A stretch of DNA of 64,000 nucleotides, taken from Escherichia ruysiae. GTDB lineage: Bacteria > Pseudomonadota > Gammaproteobacteria > Enterobacterales > Enterobacteriaceae. Below the pieces are notes generated by a model, which saw only the letters and a list, made by a program, of their open reading frames with translations, was not told the DNA's origin and did no database searches. The stretch lies in the NCBI RefSeq assembly GCF_902498915.1, contig NZ_CABVLQ010000001.1; one strand, written 5' to 3'. Positions 36,342 through 45,055 of this stretch are shown one piece after another. Within the stretch, counting starts at the first letter, position 1; each line of letters opens with the position of its first letter. A program made the translations under genes and the position numbers.

Positions 36342-36715
36342 CTCATTTGAAATAAACTAATTTCACCATCAATTTCGCATTATATTTTCTAATGTTACGA
36401 TTTTTTTATTGAGTGATTTTTGGCATATTTTCAGTTCTTAATATTGGTTTATCCAAATCGCATTCCTGAAAGCATCATATTTGTATAAAAATAAAATAAA
36501 TTTTTGGTTTTTTATTCTGTTGAGATTTTTGTGTTTTTTAACCATAAGCTAATGTGATGATCAATTTTACCTTATGGTTAACCGTCTGTTTCGGTGGTAA
36601 GTTCAGGGAAAAGAGAACGATTGCGTTGGGGACCGGGAGTGGCTCCGATGCTGGGTTTCGTGGTGATATTTTCGCCATGAAAAGTTGTCAGCCCCGCTTA
36701 TTCAATGAGGACAAG
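36342..36715 (+). promoter_or_regulatory. gcvT promoter region with an 11-bp inverted repeat
   Basis: 374 AT-rich bases upstream of the glycine cleavage operon, known in E. coli to bind GcvA, Lrp, CRP and PurR. The clearest structure is TTAACCATAAG (36538-36548) and its exact inverse CTTATGGTTAA (36571-36581), separated by 22 bases. No glycine riboswitch is visible. A GAGG ribosome site precedes the gcvT ATG. Confidence 0.6.
36611..36626. promoter_or_regulatory. Probable PurR operator upstream of gcvT
   Basis: AAGAGAACGATTGCGT matches the 16-base PurR consensus ACGCAAACGTTTGCGT at 12 positions, including the central ACG and nearly the whole right half. PurR repression of gcv is known in E. 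coli; assigning it to this site is inference. Confidence 0.5.
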
Positions 36716-37810
36716 ATGGCACAACAGACTCCTTTGTACGAACAACACACGCTTTGCGGCGCTCGCATGGTAGATTTCCACGGCTGGATGATGCCGCTGC
36801 ATTACGGTTCGCAAATCGACGAACATCATGCGGTACGTACCGATGCCGGAATGTTTGATGTGTCACATATGACCATCGTCGATCTTCGCGGCTGCCGCAC
36901 CCGGGAGTTTCTGCGTTATCTGCTGGCGAACGATGTGGCGAAGCTCACCAAAAGCGGCAAAGCCCTTTACTCGGGGATGTTGAATGCCTCTGGCGGTGTG
37001 ATAGATGATCTCATCGTCTACTACTTTACTGAAGATTTCTTCCGCCTCGTTGTTAACTCCGCCACCCGCGAAAAAGACCTCTCCTGGATTACCCAACACG
37101 CTGAACCTTTCGGCATCGACATTACCGTTCGTGATGACCTTTCCATGATTGCCGTGCAAGGGCCGAATGCGCAGGCAAAAGCTGCCACACTGTTTAATGA
37201 CGCCCAGCGTCAGGCGGTGGAAGGGATGAAACCGTTCTTTGGCGTGCAGGCGGGCGATCTGTTTATTGCCACCACCGGTTACACCGGTGAAGCGGGTTAT
37301 GAAATTGCGCTGCCCAATGAAAAAGCGGCCGATTTCTGGCGCGCGCTAGTGGAAGCGGGTGTTAAACCCTGTGGCCTGGGCGCGCGTGACACACTGCGTC
37401 TGGAAGCGGGTATGAATCTTTATGGTCAGGAGATGGACGAAACTATTTCTCCTTTAGCCGCCAATATGGGCTGGACTATCGCCTGGGAACCGGCAGATCG
37501 TGACTTCATCGGTCGTGAAGCTCTGGAAGTGCAGCGTGAGCATGGCACAGAAAAACTGGTTGGTCTGGTGATGACCGAAAAAGGCGTGCTGCGTAATGAA
37601 CTGCCGGTACGTTTTACTGACGCGCAGGGCAACCAGCATGAAGGCATTATCACCAGCGGTACTTTCTCCCCGACGCTGGGTTACAGCATTGCGCTGGCGC
37701 GCGTGCCGGAAGGTATTGGTGAAACAGCGATTGTGCAAATTCGCAACCGTGAAATGCCGGTTAAAGTGACGAAACCTGTTTTTGTGCGTAACGGCAAAGC
37801 CGTCGCGTGA
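36716..37810 (+). CDS. gcvT: Glycine cleavage T protein (aminomethyltransferase)
   Basis: Transfers the methylene group from the aminomethyl-lipoyl arm of GcvH to tetrahydrofolate, releasing ammonia. The 364-residue product begins [11 protein letters not shown]; upstream ATGs at 36554 and 36677 lack support. It is paralogous to YgfZ (45056-46036), which shares the folate-binding fold. It is the first gene of gcvTHP, 23 bases before gcvH. Confidence 0.97.
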
Positions 37811-37833
37811 TTTACTTTTTTGGAGATTGATTG

Positions 37834-38223
37834 ATGAGCAACGTACCAGCAGAACTGAAATACAGCAAAGAACACGAATGGCTGCGTAAAGAAGCCGACG
37901 GCACTTACACCGTTGGCATCACCGAACACGCTCAGGAGCTGTTAGGCGATATGGTGTTTGTTGACCTGCCGGAAGTGGGCGCAACGGTTAGCGCGGGCGA
38001 TGACTGCGCGGTTGCCGAATCAGTAAAAGCGGCGTCAGACATTTATGCGCCAGTAAGCGGTGAAATCGTGGCGGTAAACGACGCACTGAGCGATTCCCCG
38101 GAACTGGTGAACAGCGAACCGTATGCAGGCGGTTGGATCTTTAAAATCAAAGCCAGCGATGAAAGCGAACTGGATTCACTGCTGGATGCGACCGCATACG
38201 AAACATTGTTAGAAGACGAGTAA
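37834..38223 (+). CDS. gcvH: Glycine cleavage H protein
   Basis: Small carrier protein whose lipoyl arm shuttles the aminomethyl group between GcvP, GcvT and lipoamide dehydrogenase. The 129-residue product has the lipoylated lysine in AESVKAAS (Lys65 counting Met). I start at ATG 37834 with TGGAGA upstream; a TTG one codon earlier is not needed. A box C-like repeat separates it from gcvP. Confidence 0.97.
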   Translation: MSNVPAELKYSKEHEWLRKEADGTYTVGITEHAQELLGDMVFVDLPEVGATVSAGDDCAVAESVKAASDIYAPVSGEIVAVNDALSDSPELVNSEPYAGGWIFKIKASDESELDSLLDATAYETLLEDE

Positions 38224-38232
38224 CGGCTTTAT

Positions 38233-38304
38233 TCCTCTTCTACGGGAGAGGATCAGGGTGAGGAAATTTACGCCTCACCCTCACTCTCTTCGCAAGGAGA
38301 GAGG
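38233..38304. repeat. Box C-like palindromic repeat between gcvH and gcvP
   Basis: GC-rich palindrome with arms GAGGATCAGGGTGAGG and CCTCACCCTCACTCTC around an AAATTTACG centre, with further CCTCTTC and GAGAGAGG ends. It resembles the box C repeats of enteric bacteria (CCCTCACCCC...GGGAGAGGG). It will form a hairpin within the gcvTHP transcript, which may set the protein ratio. Confidence 0.6.
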
Positions 38305-38340
38305 TTCACAATTCACTGCACGTTTCAGGAACCATCGCTC

Positions 38341-41214
38341 ATGACACAGACGTTAAGCCAGCTTGAAAACAGCGGCGCTTTTATTGAACGCCATATCGGA
38401 CCGGACGCCGCGCAACAGCAAGAAATGCTGAATGCCGTTGGTGCACAATCGTTAAACGCGCTGACCGGCCAGATTGTGCCGAAAGATATTCAGCTTGCGA
38501 CTCCGCCGCAGGTTGGCGCACCGGCGACCGAATACGCCGCACTGGCAGAACTCAAGGCTATTGCCAGTCGCAATAAACGCTTCACGTCTTACATCGGCAT
38601 GGGTTACACCGCCGTGCAGTTACCGCCGGTTATCCTGCGTAACATGCTGGAAAATCCGGGCTGGTATACCGCGTATACCCCGTATCAACCTGAAGTTTCT
38701 CAGGGGCGCCTTGAAGCACTACTCAACTTCCAGCAGGTAACGCTGGATCTGACCGGGCTGGATATGGCTTCGGCGTCTCTGCTGGACGAAGCTACTGCTG
38801 CCGCCGAAGCAATGGCGATGGCTAAACGCGTCAGCAAACTGAAAAATGCCAATCGCTTCTTCGTTGCTTCTGACGTTCATCCGCAAACGCTGGATGTGGT
38901 TCGCACCCGTGCCGAAACATTTGGTTTTGAAGTCATTGTCGATGACGCGCAAAAAGTGCTCGATCATCAGGAAGTCTTCGGCGTGCTGTTACAGCAGGTC
39001 GGTACTACTGGTGAAATTCACGACTACACTGCGCTTATCAGCGAACTGAAATCACGCAAAATTGTGGTCAGCGTTGCCGCCGATATTATGGCGCTGGTGC
39101 TGTTAACTGCGCCGGGTAAACAGGGCGCGGATATTGTTTTTGGTTCGGCGCAACGCTTCGGCGTGCCGATGGGCTACGGTGGCCCACACGCAGCATTCTT
39201 TGCGGCGAAAGATGAATACAAACGCTCAATGCCGGGGCGCATTATCGGCGTATCGAAAGATGCGGCTGGTAATACTGCGCTACGCATGGCAATGCAGACT
39301 CGTGAACAACATATTCGTCGCGAGAAAGCGAACTCGAACATTTGTACTTCCCAGGTTCTGCTGGCAAACATCGCCAGTCTGTATGCCGTTTATCACGGTC
39401 CGGTTGGTCTGAAACGTATCGCTAACCGTATTCATCGTCTGACCGATATTCTGGCTGCGGGGCTGCAACAAAAAGGTCTGAAGCTGCGCCATGCGCACTA
39501 TTTCGACACCCTTTGTGTGGAAGTGGCAGACAAAGCGGGTGTACTGACGCGTGCCGAAGCGGCTGAAATCAACCTGCGTAGCGATATCCTGAACGCGGTT
39601 GGGATCACCCTTGATGAAACCACCACGCGTGAAAACGTGATGCAGCTTTTCAGCGTGCTGCTGGGCGATAACCACGGACTGGACATCGACACGCTGGACA
39701 AAGACGTGGCTCACGACAGCCGCTCTATTCAGCCTGCGATGCTGCGCGACGACGAAATCCTCACCCATCCGGTGTTTAATCGCTATCACAGCGAAACCGA
39801 AATGATGCGCTATATGCACTCGCTGGAGCGTAAAGATCTGGCGCTGAATCAGGCGATGATCCCGCTGGGTTCCTGCACCATGAAACTGAACGCCGCCGCC
39901 GAGATGATCCCAATCACCTGGCCGGAATTTGCCGAACTGCACCCGTTCTGCCCGCCAGAACAGGCCGAAGGTTATCAGCAGATGATCGCACAACTGGCTG
40001 AGTGGCTGGTGAAACTGACCGGCTACGACGCCGTCTGTATGCAGCCGAACTCCGGTGCTCAGGGCGAATACGCGGGGCTGCTGGCGATTCGTCATTATCA
40101 CGAAAGCCGCAACGAAGGGTATCGCGATATCTGCCTGATCCCGGCATCTGCGCACGGAACTAACCCCGCTTCTGCACATATGGCAGGAATGCAGGTGGTG
40201 GTTGTGGCGTGTGATAAAAACGGCAACATCGATCTGACTGATCTGCGCGCGAAAGCGGAACAGGCGGGCGATAACCTCTCCTGTATCATGGTGACCTATC
40301 CTTCCACCCACGGCGTGTACGAAGAAACGATCCGTGAAGTGTGTGAAGTTGTACACCAGTTCGGCGGTCAGGTTTACCTTGATGGCGCGAACATGAACGC
40401 CCAGGTTGGCATCACCTCGCCGGGGTTTATTGGCGCGGACGTTTCGCACCTCAACCTGCATAAAACTTTCTGCATTCCGCACGGCGGTGGCGGCCCAGGT
40501 ATGGGACCGATCGGCGTGAAAGCGCATCTGGCGCCGTTTGTACCGGGTCATAGCGTGGTGCAAATCGAAGGCATGTTAACCCGTCAGGGCGCGGTTTCTG
40601 CGGCACCGTTCGGTAGCGCATCCATTCTGCCAATCAGCTGGATGTACATCCGCATGATGGGCGCAGAAGGGCTGAAAAAAGCAAGCCAGGTGGCAATTCT
40701 TAACGCCAACTATATTGCCAGCCGCCTGCAGGATGCTTTCCCGGTGCTGTATACCGGTCGCGACGGTCGCGTGGCGCACGAATGTATTCTCGATATTCGT
40801 CCGCTGAAAGAAGAAACCGGCATCAGCGAACTGGATATTGCCAAGCGCCTGATCGACTACGGTTTCCACGCGCCGACGATGTCGTTCCCGGTGGCGGGGA
40901 CGCTGATGGTTGAACCGACCGAATCTGAAAGCAAAGTGGAACTGGATCGCTTTATCGACGCGATGCTGGCTATCCGCGCAGAAATTGACCAGGTGAAAGC
41001 CGGTGTCTGGCCGCTGGAAGATAACCCGCTGGTGAACGCGCCGCACATTCAGAGCGAACTGGTTGCCGAGTGGACGCATCCGTACAGCCGCGAAGTTGCG
41101 GTATTCCCGGCAGGCGTGGCAGACAAATACTGGCCGACGGTGAAACGTCTGGATGATGTTTACGGAGACCGTAACCTGTTCTGCTCCTGCGTACCGATTA
41201 GCGAATACCAGTAA
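38341..41214 (+). CDS. gcvP: Glycine dehydrogenase (decarboxylating) GcvP
   Basis: Pyridoxal-phosphate P protein that decarboxylates glycine and loads the aminomethyl group on GcvH. The 957-residue product joins two homologous aminotransferase-fold halves. The active one is C-terminal, with the cofactor lysine in HLNLHKTFCIPHGGGGPG (Lys706 in E. coli numbering). A CAGGAA ribosome site precedes it. It is the last gene of gcvTHP, followed by hairpins and a BIME. Confidence 0.98.
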   Translation: MTQTLSQLENSGAFIERHIGPDAAQQQEMLNAVGAQSLNALTGQIVPKDIQLATPPQVGAPATEYAALAELKAIASRNKRFTSYIGMGYTAVQLPPVILRNMLENPGWYTAYTPYQPEVSQGRLEALLNFQQVTLDLTGLDMASASLLDEATAAAEAMAMAKRVSKLKNANRFFVASDVHPQTLDVVRTRAETFGFEVIVDDAQKVLDHQEVFGVLLQQVGTTGEIHDYTALISELKSRKIVVSVAADIMALVLLTAPGKQGADIVFGSAQRFGVPMGYGGPHAAFFAAKDEYKRSMPGRIIGVSKDAAGNTALRMAMQTREQHIRREKANSNICTSQVLLANIASLYAVYHGPVGLKRIANRIHRLTDILAAGLQQKGLKLRHAHYFDTLCVEVADKAGVLTRAEAAEINLRSDILNAVGITLDETTTRENVMQLFSVLLGDNHGLDIDTLDKDVAHDSRSIQPAMLRDDEILTHPVFNRYHSETEMMRYMHSLERKDLALNQAMIPLGSCTMKLNAAAEMIPITWPEFAELHPFCPPEQAEGYQQMIAQLAEWLVKLTGYDAVCMQPNSGAQGEYAGLLAIRHYHESRNEGYRDICLIPASAHGTNPASAHMAGMQVVVVACDKNGNIDLTDLRAKAEQAGDNLSCIMVTYPSTHGVYEETIREVCEVVHQFGGQVYLDGANMNAQVGITSPGFIGADVSHLNLHKTFCIPHGGGGPGMGPIGVKAHLAPFVPGHSVVQIEGMLTRQGAVSAAPFGSASILPISWMYIRMMGAEGLKKASQVAILNANYIASRLQDAFPVLYTGRDGRVAHECILDIRPLKEETGISELDIAKRLIDYGFHAPTMSFPVAGTLMVEPTESESKVELDRFIDAMLAIRAEIDQVKAGVWPLEDNPLVNAPHIQSELVAEWTHPYSREVAVFPAGVADKYWPTVKRLDDVYGDRNLFCSCVPISEYQ

Positions 41215-41280
41215 TTCACTGATTCGACTATCTTCTAAAGGCGCTTCGGTGCCTTTGAGGCTGATGACAAACTCAACATT

Positions 41281-41379
41281 GTCTGATGCACTTCGTTTAT
41301 CAGGCCTACATGGTCTCTGCAATCTATTGAATTTGCACGATCTTGTAGGCTGGATAAGGCGTTCACGCCGCATCCGGCA
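41281..41379. repeat. BIME-1 (RIP/RIB type) after gcvP
   Basis: Two inverted REP units (CTGATGCACTTCGTTTATCAG and GGATAAGGCGTTCACGCC) flank an IHF-like linker CAATCTATTGAAT. The unit is the inverse of the one at 4351-4449 and of 63183-63280. It is framed by two copies of the hairpin AAAGGCGCTTCGGNGCCTTT, at 41237-41256 and 41406-41425. Confidence 0.9.
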
Positions 41380-41405
41380 TAAAAACGCACTTTGTCATCA
41401 ATTTG

Positions 41406-41431
41406 AAAGGCGCTTCGGCGCCTTTATTTTT
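41406..41431 (+). terminator. Terminator after gcvP
   Basis: AAAGGCGC/GCGCCTTT stem with a TTCG tetraloop, followed by ATTTTTG. A near copy without a T run lies at 41237-41256 on the other side of the BIME. The distal hairpin is the better terminator and sits only 12 bases before ygfF. Confidence 0.75.
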
Positions 41432-41442
41432 GGGGAAAACAA

Positions 41443-42186
41443 ATGGCTATAGCACTTGTGACCGGTGGTAGTCGCGGCATTGGGCGGGCAACTGCGCTGC
41501 TGCTGGCAAAAGAAGGGTATACGGTGGCGGTTAATTATCAGCAAAACCTCCACGCGGCGCAGGAAGTGGTGAACTTAATAACGCAAGCCGGTGGCAAGGC
41601 ATTTGTGCTCCAGGCGGATATCAGCGACGAAAATCAGGTCATCGCAATGTTTACAGCAATCGATCAGCGTGATGAACCGTTAGCCGCGCTGGTCAATAAC
41701 GCAGGAATTTTGTTTACCCAATGCACAGTGGAAAATCTCACTGCAGAGCGAATCAACCGAGTACTTTCCACCAACGTGACGGGGTATTTTCTCTGCTGCC
41801 GCGAAGCAGTAAAGCGCATGGCGCTAAAAAACGGCGGTAATGGCGGCGCTATCGTCAATGTATCTTCAGTGGCCTCACGGCTGGGATCGCCGGGGGAATA
41901 CGTTGATTATGCGGCATCGAAAGGAGCGATTGATACGTTAACCACCGGATTATCGCTGGAAGTCGCCGCGCAGGGAATTCGCGTTAACGGCGTGCGGCCT
42001 GGGTTTATTTATACCGAAATGCACGCCAGCGGTGGCGAACCTGGACGCGTCGATCGCGTTAAGTCGAACATCCCCATGCAGCGCGGCGGACAGGCGGAAG
42101 AGGTCGCGCAGGCCATTGTCTGGCTGTTAAGCGATAAAGCCTCTTATGTCACGGGAAGTTTTATCGATTTGGCTGGTGGGAAATAA
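41443..42186 (+). CDS. ygfF: SDR-family oxidoreductase YgfF
   Basis: Short-chain dehydrogenase/reductase of unknown substrate, 247 residues. It has the cofactor motif TGGSRGIGRA at the N-terminus (residues 7-16), NNAG near residue 87, and the catalytic Ser...YxxxK set with YAASK near residue 165. It sits alone between gcvP and the convergent bglA and shows no operon context that hints at a substrate. The family is clear, the role is not. Confidence 0.93.
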   Translation: MAIALVTGGSRGIGRATALLLAKEGYTVAVNYQQNLHAAQEVVNLITQAGGKAFVLQADISDENQVIAMFTAIDQRDEPLAALVNNAGILFTQCTVENLTAERINRVLSTNVTGYFLCCREAVKRMALKNGGNGGAIVNVSSVASRLGSPGEYVDYAASKGAIDTLTTGLSLEVAAQGIRVNGVRPGFIYTEMHASGGEPGRVDRVKSNIPMQRGGQAEEVAQAIVWLLSDKASYVTGSFIDLAGGK

Positions 42187-42203
42187 AGCAGGAGAGTTGT
42201 CTG

Positions 42204-42236
42204 ACCGGATGCAACGCAACAAGCATTGCATCCGGT
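42204..42236. repeat. REP-like hairpin between ygfF and bglA
   Basis: ACCGGATGCAA and TTGCATCCGGT form an 11-base perfect inverted repeat with an 11-base loop, related to the REP core. It may act as a shared terminator for the convergent genes. Confidence 0.7.
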
Positions 42237-42247
42237 ACTTCATCTAC

Positions 42248-43687
42248 TTAAAGTTTCTCGCCGTTGCTGGCAATCACTTCTTTGTACCAGTTAAAGCTCT
42301 TCTTACGTGAACGCGACATATCACCAGTACCGTCGTCATGTTTATTCACATAGATAAAACCGTAGCGTTTGCTGTACTGCCCGGTGGTGAACGATACACA
42401 GTCGATGCAGCCCCACGGCGTGTAGCCCATCAGATCCACACCATCGTAAGTCACCGCTTTTTTCATCTCGTCAATATGGGCGCGCAGGTAGTCAATGCGG
42501 TAGTCGTCGTTGATGCTGCCATCTTCTTCCACTTTGTCGTAAGCGCCAAAACCGTTTTCGACAATAAACAGCGGCTTCTGGTAACGCTCATACAATTCGC
42601 AAAGCGCGTAACGCAGACCTACCGGATCAATCTGCCAGCCCCAGTCAGACGCTTTAACATACGGGTTCGGTACGCTGCCTTCGAAACCAGAAATTGCATC
42701 GCCGGTGCCGCCTTCGGCCTTCACCGCGTTGGTCATGTAATAGCTGAAGCCAAGATAATCGCAGGTGCCTTCGCGCAGCACATCCAGATCGCCGTCTTCC
42801 ATTTTGATGTTAAATCCGCGACGTTCCCACTCGTTCAATACATAAGAAGGGTAATAGCCGCGTAGCTGGACATCGGTAAAGACGTAACGTTCGCGCATCG
42901 ACTCCTGGGCAAACATTACATCGTCCGGGTTACAGGAGTAAGGATAGAGCGGCACCATCGCCAGCATACAGCCGACTTTCATCTCCGGGTTAATGCGACG
43001 CGCAGCTTTCACTGCCAGGGCGCTGGCGACAAACTGGTGATGCAGCACCTGATACATCGTCTCTTCCGGGTTTTCATGTTCGGTATACACCACGCCGGAG
43101 CAGCAGTAACCGAACAGCGGCGCACGCCAGTTACGCTGGTTGTTAATTTCGTTGAAGGTCATCCAGTATTTGACTTTGTGCTTATAGCGTTCAAATACCA
43201 CTTCCGCGAAACGGACAAAGAAATCAACCACTTTACGGTTGGTCCAGCTACCGTATTGCTGCACCAGATGCAGCGGCATTTCAAAGTGGGATAGGGTGAT
43301 CACCGGTTCGATATTGTATTTCAGCAGTTCATCGAACATATCGTCGTAAAACTTCAGCCCTTCTTCGTTTGGCTGAGCTTCATCGCCTTTGGGGAAAATG
43401 CGCGTCCAGGCGATGGAAGTACGAAAACATTTGAAGCCCATTTCTGCGAAGAGCTTGATGTCTTCCTTGTAGTGACCGTAAAAATCTACCGCTTCATGGT
43501 TCGGATAGTATTTACCCGGCAAGACTTCTTTGGTGATTTCGCGCGGCACGCCGTGTGCGCCACCGGTCAGTACGTCACAAATACTCGGCCCTTTGCCGCC
43601 TTTGTTCCAGCCGCCTTCGACCTGATGAGCGGCAACTGCGCCGCCCCATAAGAAATCTTTCGGTAAGGTGAGTTTTTTCACTATCAT
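42248..43687 (-). CDS. bglA: 6-phospho-beta-glucosidase A (BglA)
   Basis: Glycoside hydrolase family 1 enzyme that cleaves phosphorylated aryl-beta-glucosides such as arbutin or salicin 6-phosphate. The 479-residue product has the acid/base glutamate in TFNEI and the nucleophile in IVENGFG. I start it at MIVKKLTL (43687), the known start; six further in-frame codons lie upstream. It is divergent from yqfB, with only 38 bases between them. Confidence 0.97.
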   Translation of the reverse strand: MIVKKLTLPKDFLWGGAVAAHQVEGGWNKGGKGPSICDVLTGGAHGVPREITKEVLPGKYYPNHEAVDFYGHYKEDIKLFAEMGFKCFRTSIAWTRIFPKGDEAQPNEEGLKFYDDMFDELLKYNIEPVITLSHFEMPLHLVQQYGSWTNRKVVDFFVRFAEVVFERYKHKVKYWMTFNEINNQRNWRAPLFGYCCSGVVYTEHENPEETMYQVLHHQFVASALAVKAARRINPEMKVGCMLAMVPLYPYSCNPDDVMFAQESMRERYVFTDVQLRGYYPSYVLNEWERRGFNIKMEDGDLDVLREGTCDYLGFSYYMTNAVKAEGGTGDAISGFEGSVPNPYVKASDWGWQIDPVGLRYALCELYERYQKPLFIVENGFGAYDKVEEDGSINDDYRIDYLRAHIDEMKKAVTYDGVDLMGYTPWGCIDCVSFTTGQYSKRYGFIYVNKHDDGTGDMSRSRKKSFNWYKEVIASNGEKL

Positions 43688-43725
43688 AGGCTCCAGATGA
43701 GTCAATTCTTACAGGAAATAGTACC

Positions 43726-44037
43726 ATGCAGCCAAACGACATCACTTTTTTTCAACGATTCCAGGATGACATTCTGGCTGGGCGTAAAACCATCACAATC
43801 CGTGACGAGTCTGAATCGCACTTTAAAGCTGGCGATGTGCTTCGTGTCGGGCGCTTTGAAGATGACGGCTATTTTTGCACCATTGAAGTCACTGCAACCT
43901 CAACGGTGACGCTGGATACTCTCACAGAAAAACACGCACAACAGGAAAATATGACCCTGGCTGAATTGAAAAAGGTCATTGCCGACATCTATCCCGATCA
44001 GACACAGTTTTATGTGATTGAATTTAAATGTCTTTAA
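43726..44037 (+). CDS. yqfB: N4-acetylcytidine amidohydrolase YqfB (ASCH domain)
   Basis: Small 103-residue protein that is one ASCH domain. E. coli YqfB has been reported to hydrolyse N4-acetylcytidine, one of the smallest monomeric amidohydrolases known. The N-terminal segment IRDES and the preceding RKTITI lysine belong to the ASCH active-site cleft. An ACAGGAAA ribosome site precedes the ATG. It is divergent from bglA. Confidence 0.93.
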   Translation: MQPNDITFFQRFQDDILAGRKTITIRDESESHFKAGDVLRVGRFEDDGYFCTIEVTATSTVTLDTLTEKHAQQENMTLAELKKVIADIYPDQTQFYVIEFKCL

Positions 44038-44200
44038 ATTGAACTCACGCCTGTTAGTTGAAATTTTTCATTTAATTTCATGATTTTTCGGAGATTAATC
44101 TCAAATCAGAATTTATTTTAGCTAACAGGTGTTCACTGGAACTATTCTCAGTTACGCTGGAGAGGTATACACGTGCGTGTACGTTTCTCCGGAGTAAGTT

Positions 44201-44860
44201 ATGGTTCAGAAGCCTCTCATTAAGCAGGGATATTCGCTGGCAGAGGAAATTGCCAACAGCGTCAGTCACGGTATTGGACTGGTGTTTGGTATCGTCGGGT
44301 TGGTATTGCTACTGGTTCAGGCGGTGGATCTCAATGCCAGCGCCACGGCGATAACCAGTTACAGCCTCTATGGCGGCAGTATGATCCTGCTGTTCCTCGC
44401 TTCGACGCTTTATCATGCCATTCCTCATCAACGGGCAAAAATGTGGCTGAAGAAATTTGACCACTGCGCCATTTATCTGTTGATTGCCGGAACCTACACG
44501 CCGTTTTTGCTGGTGGGGCTGGATTCTCCGTTAGCGCGCGGGCTGATGATTGTTATCTGGAGCCTGGCATTGCTGGGGATTCTGTTCAAACTGACCATCG
44601 CGCACCGATTTAAAATCTTATCTCTGGTGACCTATCTGGCGATGGGCTGGCTGTCGCTGGTGGTGATTTATGAAATGGCAGTTAAGCTCGCGGCGGGCAG
44701 CGTTACCTTACTGGCGGTCGGTGGCGTGGTTTACTCGCTTGGCGTGGTTTTCTACGTCTGCAAACGCATTCCCTACAACCACGCCATCTGGCACGGCTTT
44801 GTGCTCGGCGGTAGCGTGTGCCATTTTCTGGCGATCTATTTGTATATTGGGCAGGCGTAA
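44201..44860 (+). CDS. trhA: Hemolysin III / PAQR-family membrane protein TrhA (YqfA)
   Basis: Seven-helix inner-membrane protein of 219 residues, homologous to hemolysin III and eukaryotic progestin/adiponectin receptors. In E. coli it is linked to membrane energetics and unsaturated fatty acid balance. The conserved polar residues of the family are seen in STLYHAIPH and DHCAIYLLIAGTYTPF, with a C-terminal HGFVLGGSVCHF histidine pair. The 163-base spacer from yqfB suggests its own promoter. Confidence 0.95.
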   Translation: MVQKPLIKQGYSLAEEIANSVSHGIGLVFGIVGLVLLLVQAVDLNASATAITSYSLYGGSMILLFLASTLYHAIPHQRAKMWLKKFDHCAIYLLIAGTYTPFLLVGLDSPLARGLMIVIWSLALLGILFKLTIAHRFKILSLVTYLAMGWLSLVVIYEMAVKLAAGSVTLLAVGGVVYSLGVVFYVCKRIPYNHAIWHGFVLGGSVCHFLAIYLYIGQA

Positions 44861-44888
44861 TTGGTATGCCTTTGTAGGAATGAAAAGA

Positions 44889-45032
44889 CACACCAGCGTC
44901 GCATCAGGCATCAGAGCGCAACTGCCGGATGCGGCGTGAACGCCTTATCCGGCCTACGGGCTACGTCCCTGTTGTGATAAAGGCACCAATTCCCAGGCCT
45001 GATAAGGCGCGTCAGCGTCGCATCAGGCAATA
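44889..45032. repeat. BIME between trhA and ygfZ
   Basis: Three REP units lie between the convergent genes trhA and ygfZ: CAGCGTCGCATCAGGC near 44891, CCGGATGCGGCGTGAACGCC near 44935, and CCTGATAAGGCGCGTCAGCG near 44998. The spacers differ from the BIME-1 elements elsewhere in the window. Confidence 0.9.
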
Positions 45033-45055
45033 GATGCCCGAAGCGATACAGAAAT

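Noticed and set aside
36342..36715. Glycine riboswitch upstream of gcvT
   Set aside because: No tandem aptamer pattern is visible, and E. coli controls gcv by proteins (GcvA, Lrp, PurR) instead.
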